64,000 nucleotides of DNA from CAWKEY01 sp963696315 (GCA_963696315.1 CAVOJU010000024.1:1-64000), one strand, 5' to 3'. Counted from the stretch's first letter, positions 36,150 through 46,100 are shown. Notes: a model not told the origin generated them from the sequence alone. Made by a program: numbers and translations.

Positions 36150-36992
36150 ATGAAAATACGCATAGGCTACGAACTGATTTACGATTGCCCGCAGCCAACC
36201 CCGATGATACTGACCTTGAGCGTACACTACACGCGCGCTTCAGATATCATCATCCCGGATTACCTGATCACCGATCCACCCGTTCCGCTCACCGCCTATC
36301 GCGACAATTTTGGCAACTGGTGCAGCCGTATTGTGGCTCCTAAAGGTCAGATCAAGTTATCCGCCGATGGACTCATAAGAGATACTGGCAAGCCGGACGT
36401 GATTGTTCCAAGGGCTAGACAAACGCCAGTGGAAAAACTCCCAGACGATACTCTTGTGTTCCTGTTGGGGAGTCGATATTGCGAGACCGATCGGCTTTCC
36501 GAGACAGCCTGGCAACTGTTTGACAAGTCACCGACTGGATGGGCACGCGTCCAGGCGATCTGTAATTATGTCAATCAGCATATTTCGTTTGGGTATCAAT
36601 ATGCACGCCATACAAAAACTGCCTGGGAAACATTCCAGGAGAGGAACGGCGTTTGCCGTGATTATGCCCACCTCGCCATCACGTTCTGTCGCTGCATGAA
36701 CATTCCCGCACGCTACTGCACTGGCTATCTGGGCGACATCGGTATACCGCCACCCTATGGCCCAATGGATTTTGCCGGTTGGTTTGAGGCCTACCTTGAT
36801 GGCCATTGGTACACCTTCGACCCCCGCAACAATATCCCACGCATTGGCCGCGTGTTGATTGCCCGTGGCCGCGATGCTGCCGATGTTGCCATCAGCAACA
36901 CCTTCGGCCCCAATACCTTGGTTAGTTTCAAGGTGAGGACCGACGAGGTAAAAGAAGGGTATAGTGGACCCGAAATCCGGACAATAGTTTAA
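36150..36992 (+). CDS. Transglutaminase-like cysteine protease, tail replaced by an IS end
   Basis: A 280-residue protein with an N-terminal beta domain (residues 1-100), then a transglutaminase-like fold. The catalytic Cys is in ERNGVCRDYAHLAITF, the His and Asp in GHWYTFDPRNN. It is the classic Anbu neighbour. AGGAG precedes the ATG. The last ~11 residues (YSGPEIRTIV region) are encoded by TAGTGGACCCGAAATCCGGA, which looks like an IS3-type terminal repeat. The original gene therefore ended near TDEV, and its end was overwritten by an insertion. Confidence 0.85.
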   Translation: MKIRIGYELIYDCPQPTPMILTLSVHYTRASDIIIPDYLITDPPVPLTAYRDNFGNWCSRIVAPKGQIKLSADGLIRDTGKPDVIVPRARQTPVEKLPDDTLVFLLGSRYCETDRLSETAWQLFDKSPTGWARVQAICNYVNQHISFGYQYARHTKTAWETFQERNGVCRDYAHLAITFCRCMNIPARYCTGYLGDIGIPPPYGPMDFAGWFEAYLDGHWYTFDPRNNIPRIGRVLIARGRDAADVAISNTFGPNTLVSFKVRTDEVKEGYSGPEIRTIV

Positions 36993-37150
36993 GCAATGCC
37001 CTTTCGTGAAAAAAAGAGGCAGACAATGAGATTGCACAGGAGTATGGAGTCCATCCGACTCAAGTGGCGCAATGGAAAAAGGACTTGCTTGCCAACGCAG
37101 GCAGTCCATTTGAAGGCAAGCGTGGTCCAAAACCGGTCAATGCCCAGAGT
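36958..37150 (+). pseudogene. Remnant of an IS3-family orfA transposase
   Basis: An IS3-like end (TAGTGGACCCGAAATCCGGA from 36962) is followed by a coding scrap. Read at 37036-37140 it gives DNEIAQEYGVHPTQVAQWKK and DLLANAGSPFEGKRG, the helix-turn-helix of IS3-group OrfA proteins. The start is frame-broken (MPFREKK lies in another frame) and the rest of OrfA and all of OrfB are gone. It has been cut by a palindromic element and a pntB fragment. Confidence 0.7.
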
Positions 37151-37151
37151 C

Positions 37152-37225
37152 AGGGTACGCATCGCGTACCTTTTGGGGCTAGATTTAGCCGGAACATTTT
37201 GAAAATGGTACGCGATGCGTACCCT
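37152..37225. repeat. Double-palindrome element, copy 1
   Basis: AGGGTACGCATCGCGTACC at the left and GGTACGCGATGCGTACCCT at the right are reverse complements. Each arm is itself a palindrome (GGTACGC/GCGTACC), so two hairpins or one long stem can form. The centre is TTTGGGGCTAGATTTAGCCGGAACATTTTG-like. Copies 2 and 3 lie at 38360-38438 and 39243-39321. Copy 1 sits exactly between the IS3 scrap and the pntB scrap. Confidence 0.85.
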
Positions 37226-37384
37226 CTAAGCTGGAAAGGCGAAACCACCATCGTGCTAAAACGCAGCATGGCGTCGGGTTACGCCGGCGTAGGCAATCCC
37301 TTGTTCGTACTGGAAAACACCCGCATGCTATTCGGCGATGCCAATGCGACCATGCAGGCCGTGTTGAAGGCGTTGAAGGGGTAA
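37226..37384 (+). pseudogene. pntB: 3' fragment of NAD(P) transhydrogenase beta subunit
   Basis: The reading WKGETTIVLKRSMASGYAGV then GNPLFVLENTRMLFGDANAT and QAVLKAL is the conserved C-terminus of PntB, where KRSMASGYAG contacts NADP. Only about 50 codons remain, with a stop at 37384. The frame is open back through the palindrome into the IS3 scrap, making a chimeric 106-codon frame from 37064 that is unlikely to be functional. Confidence 0.8.
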
Positions 37385-37735
37385 GTACCGTAGCCGTGGA
37401 TGCGTTCAACCAAGGGAAGCGCAGCGTTCGCGATTGATGCGCTTCGTGCCTCAGCGCATCCTGCGGCCCTCTCTTTTTCAGGCCTTGACAGTTTAAATAA
37501 TTAAGGTAAGCTCCTAATGAAGTTTAAACTATGAAGACACTCTACATCATAGTAGGTCTGGGATCTACCCGGATATGCACGTTTTAAACTTCGTGAATTT
37601 AAAAAAAAGTAGTTTTTGCCTTTTAAATCAGGCACCGTTTTATCATAGAAGAAATCTAAGTCTCAAAAAATGAAAAGGTTTTAAAAAAACCAGGTCCTTT
37701 ATTCAATATTATTTGTTACATGGAGAATCAATATC
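37385..37735. other. 351-bp gap: dispersed repeat plus the leader of the fasciclin gene
   Basis: 37395-37472 holds a GGATGCG...CGCATCC bounded repeat (GCGTTCAACCAAGGGAAGCG, GATGCGCTTCGTGCCTCAGC) of a kind common in bacterial intergenic DNA. 37515-37600 is AT-rich and contains GAAGTTTAAAC and a near-inverse GTTTTAAACTTC about 60 bases apart, a candidate regulator site for the following gene. TGGAGAAT precedes its ATG. No gene seen. Confidence 0.4.
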
Positions 37736-38326
37736 ATGAAAAACTTCCACAGATATGCCTTAGCTTCGTTTATAGGTGCTGTTATGTCCTTAAGTATGAT
37801 GTCTTCTGCTCATGCAGGGAAATTTGATTACAATCGCTATGTAAAATGTCTCAAGACACCTTTGTTGCATTTTGATGGCACCATAGCGGAAGCCGCCGAA
37901 GTAACTCCGGAACTAAGTACTTTGTATGGTCTTGTCGTTCATGCAGGATTAGCTGATGCGCTAAGCGGCCCTGGACCCTTAACGGTCTATGCTCCTGTCG
38001 ATGATGCTTTTAAAAAGGTTCCCGCTTCGTTAGTGGAGTTGTTAAAAGGTGATCCAGAGGGATTATTGACCAAAGTACTCACTTATCATGTATCCGCGGG
38101 TACCCGCGACCCTCGAATTTCCTTTTATCCAAAAGAGACCAATACGCTACAAGGGCAAACTGTTTTCTTGGATTACGAAAATAATAAAGGTCCTCAAGTG
38201 AATCAATCTAACGTGTTGAGTTGCCAAGGAGTGAGGGCAAGTAACGGTGTTGTTTGGCTGATAGATAGTGTTCTGTTACCACAATTCACAGAAGATTTAC
38301 CGAACACGGACATCGTAGAGCAGTAA
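37736..38326 (+). CDS. Secreted fasciclin (FAS1) domain protein
   Basis: A 196-residue exported protein. The signal peptide MKNFHRYALASFIGAVMSLSMMSSAHA is followed by a single FAS1 domain: STLYGLVVHAGLADALSGPGPLTVYAPVDDAFKKVP, LLTKVLTYHVSAG and the closing NGVVWLIDSVLLP. FAS1 proteins mediate adhesion or act as periplasmic ligands; several respond to stress. It stands alone with a long AT-rich leader. Low GC and simpler codon use than its neighbours suggest a separate history. Confidence 0.9.
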   Translation: MKNFHRYALASFIGAVMSLSMMSSAHAGKFDYNRYVKCLKTPLLHFDGTIAEAAEVTPELSTLYGLVVHAGLADALSGPGPLTVYAPVDDAFKKVPASLVELLKGDPEGLLTKVLTYHVSAGTRDPRISFYPKETNTLQGQTVFLDYENNKGPQVNQSNVLSCQGVRASNGVVWLIDSVLLPQFTEDLPNTDIVEQ

Positions 38327-38359
38327 AACCGACGTGTGTATTTGATTAATGGTAGCCAA

Positions 38360-38438
38360 GTAGGGTACGCATCGCGTACCTTTTTTGGGCTTGATTTAGC
38401 CGGAACATGTTGAAAATGGTACGCGATGCGTACCCTAC
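38360..38438. repeat. Double-palindrome element, copy 2
   Basis: It begins GTAGGGTACGCATCGCGTACC and ends GGTACGCGATGCGTACCCTAC, exact reverse complements. The centre, GGGCTTGATTTAGCCGGAAC, is nearly identical to that of copy 1. It lies just after the fasciclin gene and may act as its terminator. Confidence 0.85.
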
Positions 38439-38600
38439 CGAGCTAACCCGACCTACGGTGTGGCGGTTTCTATCCCCGGCGAGAATAACCGCAGCCATGA
38501 AGCTGACCCCCGCCCGGATTTTTCCAAGCTGGTTTTTTATGTTCGCTTGATTTTGATGTGGTGCGTCATCTTAAAGCACGGAGTTTGGTGATAGGCGGTT

Positions 38601-39185
38601 CTAACTATTATCCACATCATCCAGCACTTTGTCGTAAACCTCGCGCAGGCTGAGTACGCATTCGATGCTTTCCAGCGGCACGGAAGCCTCAAGCCCTACT
38701 GCTTCCGTTAATATCCAAACATCCCCTTCCCGCACATAGCGTTCGATACTCGGCTGATCTTGCGTCACCAACAGATATTCGCACAGTGTGGGGATTTTAC
38801 GATAGTGGGCGAACTTGCCGCCCCGGTCATAAGCTTCGGTGGAAGGCGACAGCACTTCAATCAGCAGCGTCGGGTTCAGCAAGGTATCCACCTGTGCATC
38901 CTCAAATGCCGGCGTGCCGCAGACAACAACAATGTCAGGGTAATGGTAACTGCGCGCTTCTGCTGCCTTGACGCGCATATCATTGATATAGGCTTCGCAG
39001 GGTCGTGATTTGAGTTGCAAACTTAGTTCCCGATAAATGTTTCCAGATACCAGATTATGCTTCCGGCTTGCACCGGTCATCGCAAAGATCTGACCGTCGT
39101 GGAACTCGCTTTTACTAGAAGCGCTACGTTCCAGTGTTAAATATTCTTCGGCGGTGTAGTGAGTTTGTGTGAGAACGGCGGACAT
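38601..39185 (-). CDS. Uma2 family (DUF820) PD-(D/E)XK nuclease-like protein
   Basis: A 194-residue protein of the Uma2 family: YTAEEYLTLERSASSKSEFHDGQIFAMTGAS, HNLVSGNIYRELSLQL, the acid YHYPDIVVVCG and TLLIEVLSPSTEAYDRGGKFAHYRKIPTLCEYLLV (E-x-L/S core and Lys). The fold is restriction-endonuclease-like. These are common in cyanobacteria and scattered elsewhere, often near mobile DNA. It lies between copies 2 and 3 of the palindromic element. Confidence 0.88.
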   Translation of the reverse strand: MSAVLTQTHYTAEEYLTLERSASSKSEFHDGQIFAMTGASRKHNLVSGNIYRELSLQLKSRPCEAYINDMRVKAAEARSYHYPDIVVVCGTPAFEDAQVDTLLNPTLLIEVLSPSTEAYDRGGKFAHYRKIPTLCEYLLVTQDQPSIERYVREGDVWILTEAVGLEASVPLESIECVLSLREVYDKVLDDVDNS

Positions 39186-39242
39186 AAATCACCTTGGTTA
39201 AGGAGCAACATTTAAGAATCAGGTTTAGCTTAGCATAGCCAA

Positions 39243-39321
39243 GTAGGGTAGTATCGCGTACCTTTTTGGAGGCAAGATTTCGCCGGAGCATTTTGAAAAT
39301 GGTACGCGATATGCGCCCTAC
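39243..39321. repeat. Double-palindrome element, copy 3 (diverged)
   Basis: GTAGGGTAGTATCGCGTACC at the left and GGTACGCGATATGCGCCCTAC at the right still pair mostly. The centre GGCAAGATTTCGCCGGAGCA matches copies 1 and 2 with changes, several of which keep the pairing. It lies upstream of the Uma2 gene and downstream of the small membrane protein. Confidence 0.8.
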
Positions 39322-39350
39322 CTAGCCGCCTTTACTTCAGCCGCCCGCCT

Positions 39351-39704
39351 CTACATTTGTTCGATTTTGATTTTCATCTGGCGTATCGAAATATAGCCTA
39401 GTAAAGAGCCCCATAACAGCACATAGGCTCCATACAACTGAATTTCCGGCTTGAAGCTGTCGACATTTCTAAAGTAATCCCAGATGTCGTCAGCCAGAAG
39501 CATGGCTAAAATCAGATAGACCAAACTCTTCAATTTGATTTTATGCTCATAAAAATACACGATGCCGATGAGAAAAAAACCGGTAAAGAAACGCAGAGCA
39601 CCGTGAATTAAAAGCTCTGAACTTAACGTATCTATCCTGAATGCTACGTTCATCAAATAAATGGGAATTAATCCTAATACGAAAATAACAGCCAGTACCT
39701 TCAC
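39351..39704 (-). CDS. Unrecognised small membrane protein
   Basis: A 117-residue protein with about four hydrophobic segments (VLAVIFVLGLIPIYLMNV, FFTGFFLIGIVYFY, LVYLILAMLLADD, LYGAYVLLWGSLLGYI) and a short basic tail. I do not recognise the family. It starts 12 bases after the Hsp70-like gene on the same strand and is probably co-transcribed, but nothing links their functions. Confidence 0.65.
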   Translation of the reverse strand: MKVLAVIFVLGLIPIYLMNVAFRIDTLSSELLIHGALRFFTGFFLIGIVYFYEHKIKLKSLVYLILAMLLADDIWDYFRNVDSFKPEIQLYGAYVLLWGSLLGYISIRQMKIKIEQM

Positions 39705-39716
39705 GTTACATTTCCT

Positions 39717-42506
39717 TTAATTTTGTAATTGGGCTAGCAATTTTAATCCCGGCGGCAGGGCTTCGCCAAATATCTGTTGTTCTGCTTTTTCATCGAGTTC
39801 TTTAAACTGCTCCACCATGTCCAGCCAGGATGAAGGCGCTTTGCTCAGCTTCAGTTTATCAATGACTTGCATACGCATTTCTTCATCAACATCACGCGCC
39901 CGGTCTCCGCTCATGCGCGCAATCAGGGTTGCCGCAAAACCGGCATGAGGTTTTTTCTTCCAGTCTTCCTGGAGTATCTGCGTCAGCCATTGGCAGACGG
40001 TAACGGCGGGAATCACATTGTGGCTGCTGCCATGGAAGGGTATCCGGGCCCCAATACGCCCGACCGCCCACCAGGTTTGACTGGGCTCACCGGGTTTTTG
40101 CAGACGCTTTAACAGCCATTCGCCCAATTGTATTTTTTGCGTTACCGGCAAACGCTCCAGCACAGCCGCCAGGCGAACCATATCATCATAACCGCGATTT
40201 TTGATTTGTTTGGCAACGCCGGGCTGTCTTGCCGCCGCCGGATTAATATACTTTGCAATATCGGCAAAGATTTGTTCCTGTGCATCGGCATCCAAACCAC
40301 CGGCAATACGCCGCCACAGCGTCCACCACTCGGTCCAGTTCTGGGTTTCATTGATAAACTGAATACCCTGCGGGTAGATTTTCCAGAGCTGCTCCACACG
40401 CCAGTCATCCAAAGGATACCCGAAGCCCGGACGCAAACAAAAACCCGTCAGACTAAGCCAGACCCTCTCATGGTTTTCCGAGCGGCGGCGATATTTCAAA
40501 CCTTCCAGCAGCGTAGCAAACAAGGTTCTTAGTACAGGCGTCTCCCATTCGGTGCGCGCGCTGCCAAAACATTTTTCAAGCTCGGCACGTAGATTTTTTA
40601 CCGCCTTAGGGTCAATGTGTTTGGATCTTGAGCCAAAGATAGCCTGTATTTTTTCAACAGCGGCATCGGTTTGTGCCGGCAATACGGCATCACCTTGCAG
40701 ACCGGCCCTGGTTTTTTTTCTGATTTGAAACTCGACATCCCAACGTTGATTATGATCGTCGACCGACACACATTGAATTTTTAACGTGCCCACTTCGGTT
40801 TGCGTTACCGCCAACTGCACAATCACCTCAGTATTCGCCTCTCCTCCTTCCAGGGCGACAGCCAGCGGCGGCAAGGAATGAAACAAATCGCTTATGTCTG
40901 CCAGATCACCCGCTTTGAATGGGCTGTCACCGGTAATCGAGGCCAGATGGAAACGTACCGGCTGCCCTAATCGCAAGGCAAAATGCCGGTCTTTGAGAAT
41001 GATCTCTTGGCCTTCTTCGCTGCCTCTGGGCAAGATGCAGACGCCTTGCTGGCTGGATTCATCGGTATCCACCAGCAGAAAATAACTGCGCGCAGCACCG
41101 CCGCCAATCTTGATTTTTCTGTCGCGCCTGGCGATGGCATAAGCAACCGCGCCCAGGGCAACGGCCAGCTCAGGTTGCTTGTTCTCCAGCAAGACCGGCG
41201 TTCTGGCGCTCCAGGCGCTGATTAAGTCCAGCGCTCTTTGCGTAATGGGCTGGCTTCGAAACACGCCGCCATTCAGCAACAATGCATCAGGTACGCGGCC
41301 TTCGCCGTTTAAAGCCTCCAGGCAAGCGTCAGCGTGCAACTTTAAAAACGCGGCTATATGCTTGCTGACGGCCGGCTCGGCCGCATAAGGTAAGCCAAAC
41401 TCAACCACGCCGCTGCGTTTTCTGTCGGGCAACTCATTAAGCCCTGACAAAGGAAAAAAACCGTCCAGCGCAATGTTCCTGACTTCCTCCCTGCCCAGCG
41501 AAACGGAACGCGAACTGCCTATCAGCTTAGAACCGCCGCCCAGCAAGGTAACGTTAATCTGATCCGGCGCATCATCGGCCAAGAGGCGCTCTTTGGCGAT
41601 TCTGCATTGCTCGATTAGCTGCGAAAGATCGGCAGCGGACAAGCGTTTTTGTTCGCCTATTAAACGGCTTTCGGCCAGGTGCGCCAGTGCCAGATCGATA
41701 TTATCGCCGCCCAGCATTAAATGCTCGCCGACCCCAATACGGGTCAATTTGGGTTCTTGCTCGCCCGGCTCTACTTTGATCAGCGTTAAATCAGTGGTGC
41801 CGCCGCCGACATCACACACCAGCAGTAAATGCACATTGGCCAGCGCCTGTTTAATATTGCCGGCGTTGCGTCTTAACCAGTCGTAACAAACCGCCTGCGG
41901 CTCTTCCAGCAGCCGGATCTGATCAAGGCCCGCAATGCGCGCAGCTTCTACTGTCAGCGAGCGCGCCGCCTCATCAAATGAGGCCGGAACAGTAATGACA
42001 ATATCCTGCTTTTCCAGTGGCGCATCAGGGAATTGATGTCCCCAAACCGTGCGTATATGCGCCAGATAACTGGCGCTGGCATCGATGGGTGAAACCTTGC
42101 TGACATCGTCGCTGCTGCCCCAGGGCAGAATATCCGCGCTATGATCAACCGAGGGATGTGATAACCAGCTCTTGGCGCTGGTCACAAAACGGCCTTTGCT
42201 TTTTGCACCCAGGACGCGAGCCGCCTCGCCGATAACCGCGGCGCCAGCGGCTGGAGAGAAAACAACATCCGCGGCGGTCAGCTCCCCTTCGGCAGGATGA
42301 TAACGCACAGAGGGCAACAAAGGCCGTGCCGCCACTTGTCCCGGCGCTACCAGCTGCTCGACCTGAAAAATGTGTATATCCTGTTGAGTTTTATCGGCGT
42401 TAGCGAAAGCCACAACGGTATGGGTGGTACCCAGATCAATGCCGACCAAATAGTGTGGAGTTTGCTTTTGCACGTTGATTTTATGATTCTGAACAAGTCC
42501 CTGCAT
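39717..42506 (-). CDS. Large Hsp70/DnaK-like chaperone with C-terminal DUF3731-type region
   Basis: A 929-residue protein. Residues ~18-430 form the actin-like ATPase: VGIDLGTTHTVVAFAN (phosphate 1), LLVCDVGGGTTDLTLIKV (phosphate 2), IVITVPASFDEAAR and ALLLNGGVFRSQPI. The middle is beta-rich. The long C-terminus (from ~600) is helical (FATLLEGLKYRRRSENHERVWLSLTGFCLRPGFGYPLDDWR) as in DUF3731-bearing Hsp70 relatives. It is not DnaK: no GrpE/DnaJ neighbours, and the length is larger. The client is unknown. Confidence 0.88.
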   Translation of the reverse strand: MQGLVQNHKINVQKQTPHYLVGIDLGTTHTVVAFANADKTQQDIHIFQVEQLVAPGQVAARPLLPSVRYHPAEGELTAADVVFSPAAGAAVIGEAARVLGAKSKGRFVTSAKSWLSHPSVDHSADILPWGSSDDVSKVSPIDASASYLAHIRTVWGHQFPDAPLEKQDIVITVPASFDEAARSLTVEAARIAGLDQIRLLEEPQAVCYDWLRRNAGNIKQALANVHLLLVCDVGGGTTDLTLIKVEPGEQEPKLTRIGVGEHLMLGGDNIDLALAHLAESRLIGEQKRLSAADLSQLIEQCRIAKERLLADDAPDQINVTLLGGGSKLIGSSRSVSLGREEVRNIALDGFFPLSGLNELPDRKRSGVVEFGLPYAAEPAVSKHIAAFLKLHADACLEALNGEGRVPDALLLNGGVFRSQPITQRALDLISAWSARTPVLLENKQPELAVALGAVAYAIARRDRKIKIGGGAARSYFLLVDTDESSQQGVCILPRGSEEGQEIILKDRHFALRLGQPVRFHLASITGDSPFKAGDLADISDLFHSLPPLAVALEGGEANTEVIVQLAVTQTEVGTLKIQCVSVDDHNQRWDVEFQIRKKTRAGLQGDAVLPAQTDAAVEKIQAIFGSRSKHIDPKAVKNLRAELEKCFGSARTEWETPVLRTLFATLLEGLKYRRRSENHERVWLSLTGFCLRPGFGYPLDDWRVEQLWKIYPQGIQFINETQNWTEWWTLWRRIAGGLDADAQEQIFADIAKYINPAAARQPGVAKQIKNRGYDDMVRLAAVLERLPVTQKIQLGEWLLKRLQKPGEPSQTWWAVGRIGARIPFHGSSHNVIPAVTVCQWLTQILQEDWKKKPHAGFAATLIARMSGDRARDVDEEMRMQVIDKLKLSKAPSSWLDMVEQFKELDEKAEQQIFGEALPPGLKLLAQLQN

Positions 42507-43125
42507 TTTATATCACTTTCTCTGCGTAAATATACCAGGCATATTGCATGGTTTTAGAGCTGCTTCACCTTTACAATAAGAGGTCGCCTCATGAAGTTTT
42601 AATATCGCAGGCTAAAGGTTCCGAACTGTCGTTGTGATCTGAATGTTCCGCGCTCTGTATGATTGCTACAAAGTGTTTCCCGCAGCTGGTTAAGCAAATT
42701 TCTTGCGTCGATCACAAGCATGCTGTATTTTCTATCGCCGTTGGCCTGCACTAGCGAGTCTATGAGTATCCGCCGTTATTCCTCAATACATCTCAGCCGA
42801 AAGCTCAGAATCATTCTCGGCGAGGCGAGAGTTAACCCGCTTCATGGGCAGTTGTGAAACCAATACGCCCGCCCCCGTTTCCACGATGACCGCATGTTCC
42901 ATACGGTGTCATGATTATTACCCATATTGCTTGCAAATGACTATAATTGACAGCAATGAACGCAAATTCCTTATCAGGAACTTGCGCAATGTAAGACCCA
43001 TCGCATGGGATTACACATTACTTTGATAGCCACATTAAAACAGACTCATGTACCACACTTCCAACCCCTTGCTTTGCATATTTGCCGGAGGTTGTACTGT
43101 TTGTGTTTTTAGGAAATAACGCATT
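42507..43125. other. 619-bp gap with no confident gene
   Basis: On the minus strand a 40-codon frame (42599-42721, starting MLVIDARNLLNQLRETLC) looks protein-like. An adjoining frame upstream (QLPMKRVNSRLAENDSELSA) ends in a stop, so this may be a decayed gene; I cannot identify it. Near 42970-43020, AGGAACTTGCGCAATGTAAGA resembles part of the element at 32952-33088. The right end holds the leader of the penicillin-binding protein gene. Confidence 0.35.
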
Positions 43126-46100
43126 ATGCTGAAAAATAGACGGGTAATTGTCCAGTTTCTGACCTTTTACATAGTGGTCGTATTGGCTGGAATCCTGGTT
43201 GCTCTGGGAGTAATGATTAAAGAGGAAGTGCAAACCTCAAAATATCAGGCGCATTATTTATCTTCGATCAGCAAACAGCTGACGTTCAAAGTTGAAAGCG
43301 GTGCCAACCCTTCGATTCGTTTCCCCAAGTACGGACCTTACGATCAGCGCTTGGGCTACACCTTGCTGCCGGATTTTATTCCGCGCCTGCAGCAATACGG
43401 TTTCAATATTAGCGCACAAGCATCATCTTCCCCTTTGATGAACGAATTGAGCGATTTTGGTCTGTACAGTATTTATCATGAAAAAACCCAGGCCGGACTT
43501 CGCATCATGGACCCCTCCGACCAAGTCCTGTTTAGCGCTGTTTATCCTGCCCACGGCTATCCGAATTTTGACGCGATCCCGCCGTTAGTCTTGAACACCC
43601 TGCTCTATATTGAAAACAGGGAATTATTCAACGAGACACATCCCTTCATTAATCCTGCTGTTGAATGGGATCGCCTGGGCTTCGCCGGGGTGCAAATGGT
43701 GGCGAAAAAACTGGGCGCCAGTATCAATGTTCCCGGCGGCAGTACTTTAGCCACCCAATTGGAAAAGTACCGGCATTCACCAAACGGCTACACCAGCTCG
43801 GTGCTGGAAAAATTTCGCCAAATGGGCAGCGCCTCGGTGCGCGCCTATTTGCTGGGGCCTGATACCCGTGACATGCGCAAAGAAATTGCACTCGCTTATC
43901 TGAACTCAATGCCGCTGGCCGCAACAGCCAATCACGGTGAAATCCATGGCTTGGGTGATGGATTATCGGCCTGGTTTGGGGCTGATTTTAACGAGGTTAA
44001 CCGGCTGCTCAGCCCTAATGCACTCGCATCGGCCGAACAAATCACTCCGCAACAGGCACAAGCTTACCGGCAGGTGCTGAGTCTGTTATTATCGCAAAGA
44101 AGACCTTCTTATCTATTGGGTTCCGGCTATCAGGCCCTGCAACATCTCACCGACAGTTACTTACGTCTGTTAGCCGCGCAGGGTATCATTTCAGCCTCAT
44201 TGCGTGATGCTGCCTTGCAAACCTCGACGATCGAGTCTTTTAAACCTGATCCTGCGCCAACCCGGTTTTTAGTCGAGCAAAAAACCCAATCGGTACTCCG
44301 AACCCGTCTCGCCAAAATGTTGGGTGTAAGCTCTATCTATGACCTAGACAGACTGGATCTGACCGCTAAAACCACTCTCGCCTATGATACTCAACAAGCG
44401 GTTACCGAGGCATTGAGGCGGTTGAGCGATCCAGCTGTAGCGCGTTCAGCAGGCGTGTTAGGCTTCAGATTGCTGAACGAAACCAATGATCTATCCCCTA
44501 TTGTTTACAGCCTCATGTTGTTTGAGCGCGGCAATACCGGAAACCTTTTGCGTATTCAAACTGACAATTATGATCAGCCACTTGATATCAATGAAGGGAT
44601 CAAAATAGATCTGGGCTCAACCGCCAAGCTGCGCACTATGGTGCATTATCTGGAACTTATTACCGAAATATATCAACAATATAAAGGCCATTCTGCGCAG
44701 GAACTTAAGCAAGTTGAGCTACATCCTCGCGACTTCCTGTCTGCCTGGGTTATAGAACAGCTGCGCTTGCAGCACCAGATCAACCTCGAAGATTTACTGA
44801 ACAAAGCCCTGGACCGGCGCTATTCAGCCAGCCCAGGCGAGAATTTTTTCACCGGTGGCGGTGTACATCATTTTGAAAACTTTACCCGCGATGAAAACAT
44901 GAAAATCATGTCTGTGCGCGATGCTTTGCGGGATTCTGTCAATCTGGTGTTCATTCGCCTGATGCGTGATGTGGTGTACCATCACCTCTATAAACCCGAA
45001 GGCGTGGCGCGCTGGCTTGAAATAGAAGGTGATCCAAAACGTAAGGAATACCTTGAGCGCTTTGCAGACCGCGAAGGCCGTGTTTATCTGCAGAAGTTCT
45101 ACGCTAGATACCAAGGCAAGAGCGCAGAAGAAACCTTATCCATGCTTATCCAGAGAGTGGGAATCAAAGCCTCGCGTTTGACCATGCTCTATCAAGCCAT
45201 TTACCCAGATCATGACTTTTATGATCTTGCCGTGTTTCTAAAAGCCCATCTGCCGGCTGGCGTCTTGGCCAATGAAGATATACAGAAACTGCATGAAAAG
45301 TACACGCCGGCGAAATTTGACTTACAGGATCAGGGCTACATCACCAAAATCCATCCTTTGGAATTATGGCTGGCTGGCTATTTGGCTAAACACCCCGGCG
45401 CCACCCGCCAGGAGGTTATGAATGCCAGCCTTGAACAACGCCTGGCGGTGTACCGCTGGCTATTCAAAAGCAACAGGAAATCCGCTCAGCAACGGCGCAT
45501 TATGACCTTGCTGGAGGCAGATGCCTTTAATGCCATTCATGCTGCATGGAAACGTGTAGGCTACCCTTTCGAGACATTAACGCCTTCATACGCAACTTCA
45601 ATTGGCGCATCAGGTGATCGCCCCGCCGCTTTGGCGGAACTCATGGGCATCTTACAGTCCGATGGCCGTAGACTGCCTTTTGTACGCTTTGAAAGTCTGC
45701 ATTATGCTAGCGCAACGCCTTATGAAACCCTATTCAACAAGCGGCACGACCCAGGTCAGCAAGTGCTGGCTCCGGAAATTGCAAAAGTTGCACGCGGTGC
45801 GCTGGCAGGTGTGGTAGAAGCCGGCACGGCCGTGCGCCTTAGAGGCGCTTATATTAACACTGACGGTACAAACATGACAGTGGGTGGCAAAACAGGAACA
45901 GGAGATCATCGCCGCATGGCCTGGGCCGGAAATGGGCGCCTAATTGAATCGAAGTTTATCAGTCGCGCCGCCACCTTTGCATTTTTCCTGGGGGACCGTT
46001 TTTTTGGCGTCATAACCGCTTATGTCGAGGGTGAAAACGCTGAGCACTATCACTTTACCAGCGCGCTACCGGTACAAATTTTAAAGTTTCTTAAACCGAC

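Noticed and set aside
37064..37384. 106-residue hypothetical protein
   Set aside because: It is a composite of an IS3 OrfA scrap, a palindromic repeat and the pntB tail, and so is not a real gene.
37152..39321. CRISPR array made of the three repeated units
   Set aside because: The copies are about 0.8-1.2 kb apart with genes between them, and each is internally palindromic; no regular spacers and no cas genes.
42663..42857. 64-codon plus-strand frame in the gap before the penicillin-binding protein gene
   Set aside because: No start signal or domain; the opposite strand looks slightly more protein-like, and neither can be identified.
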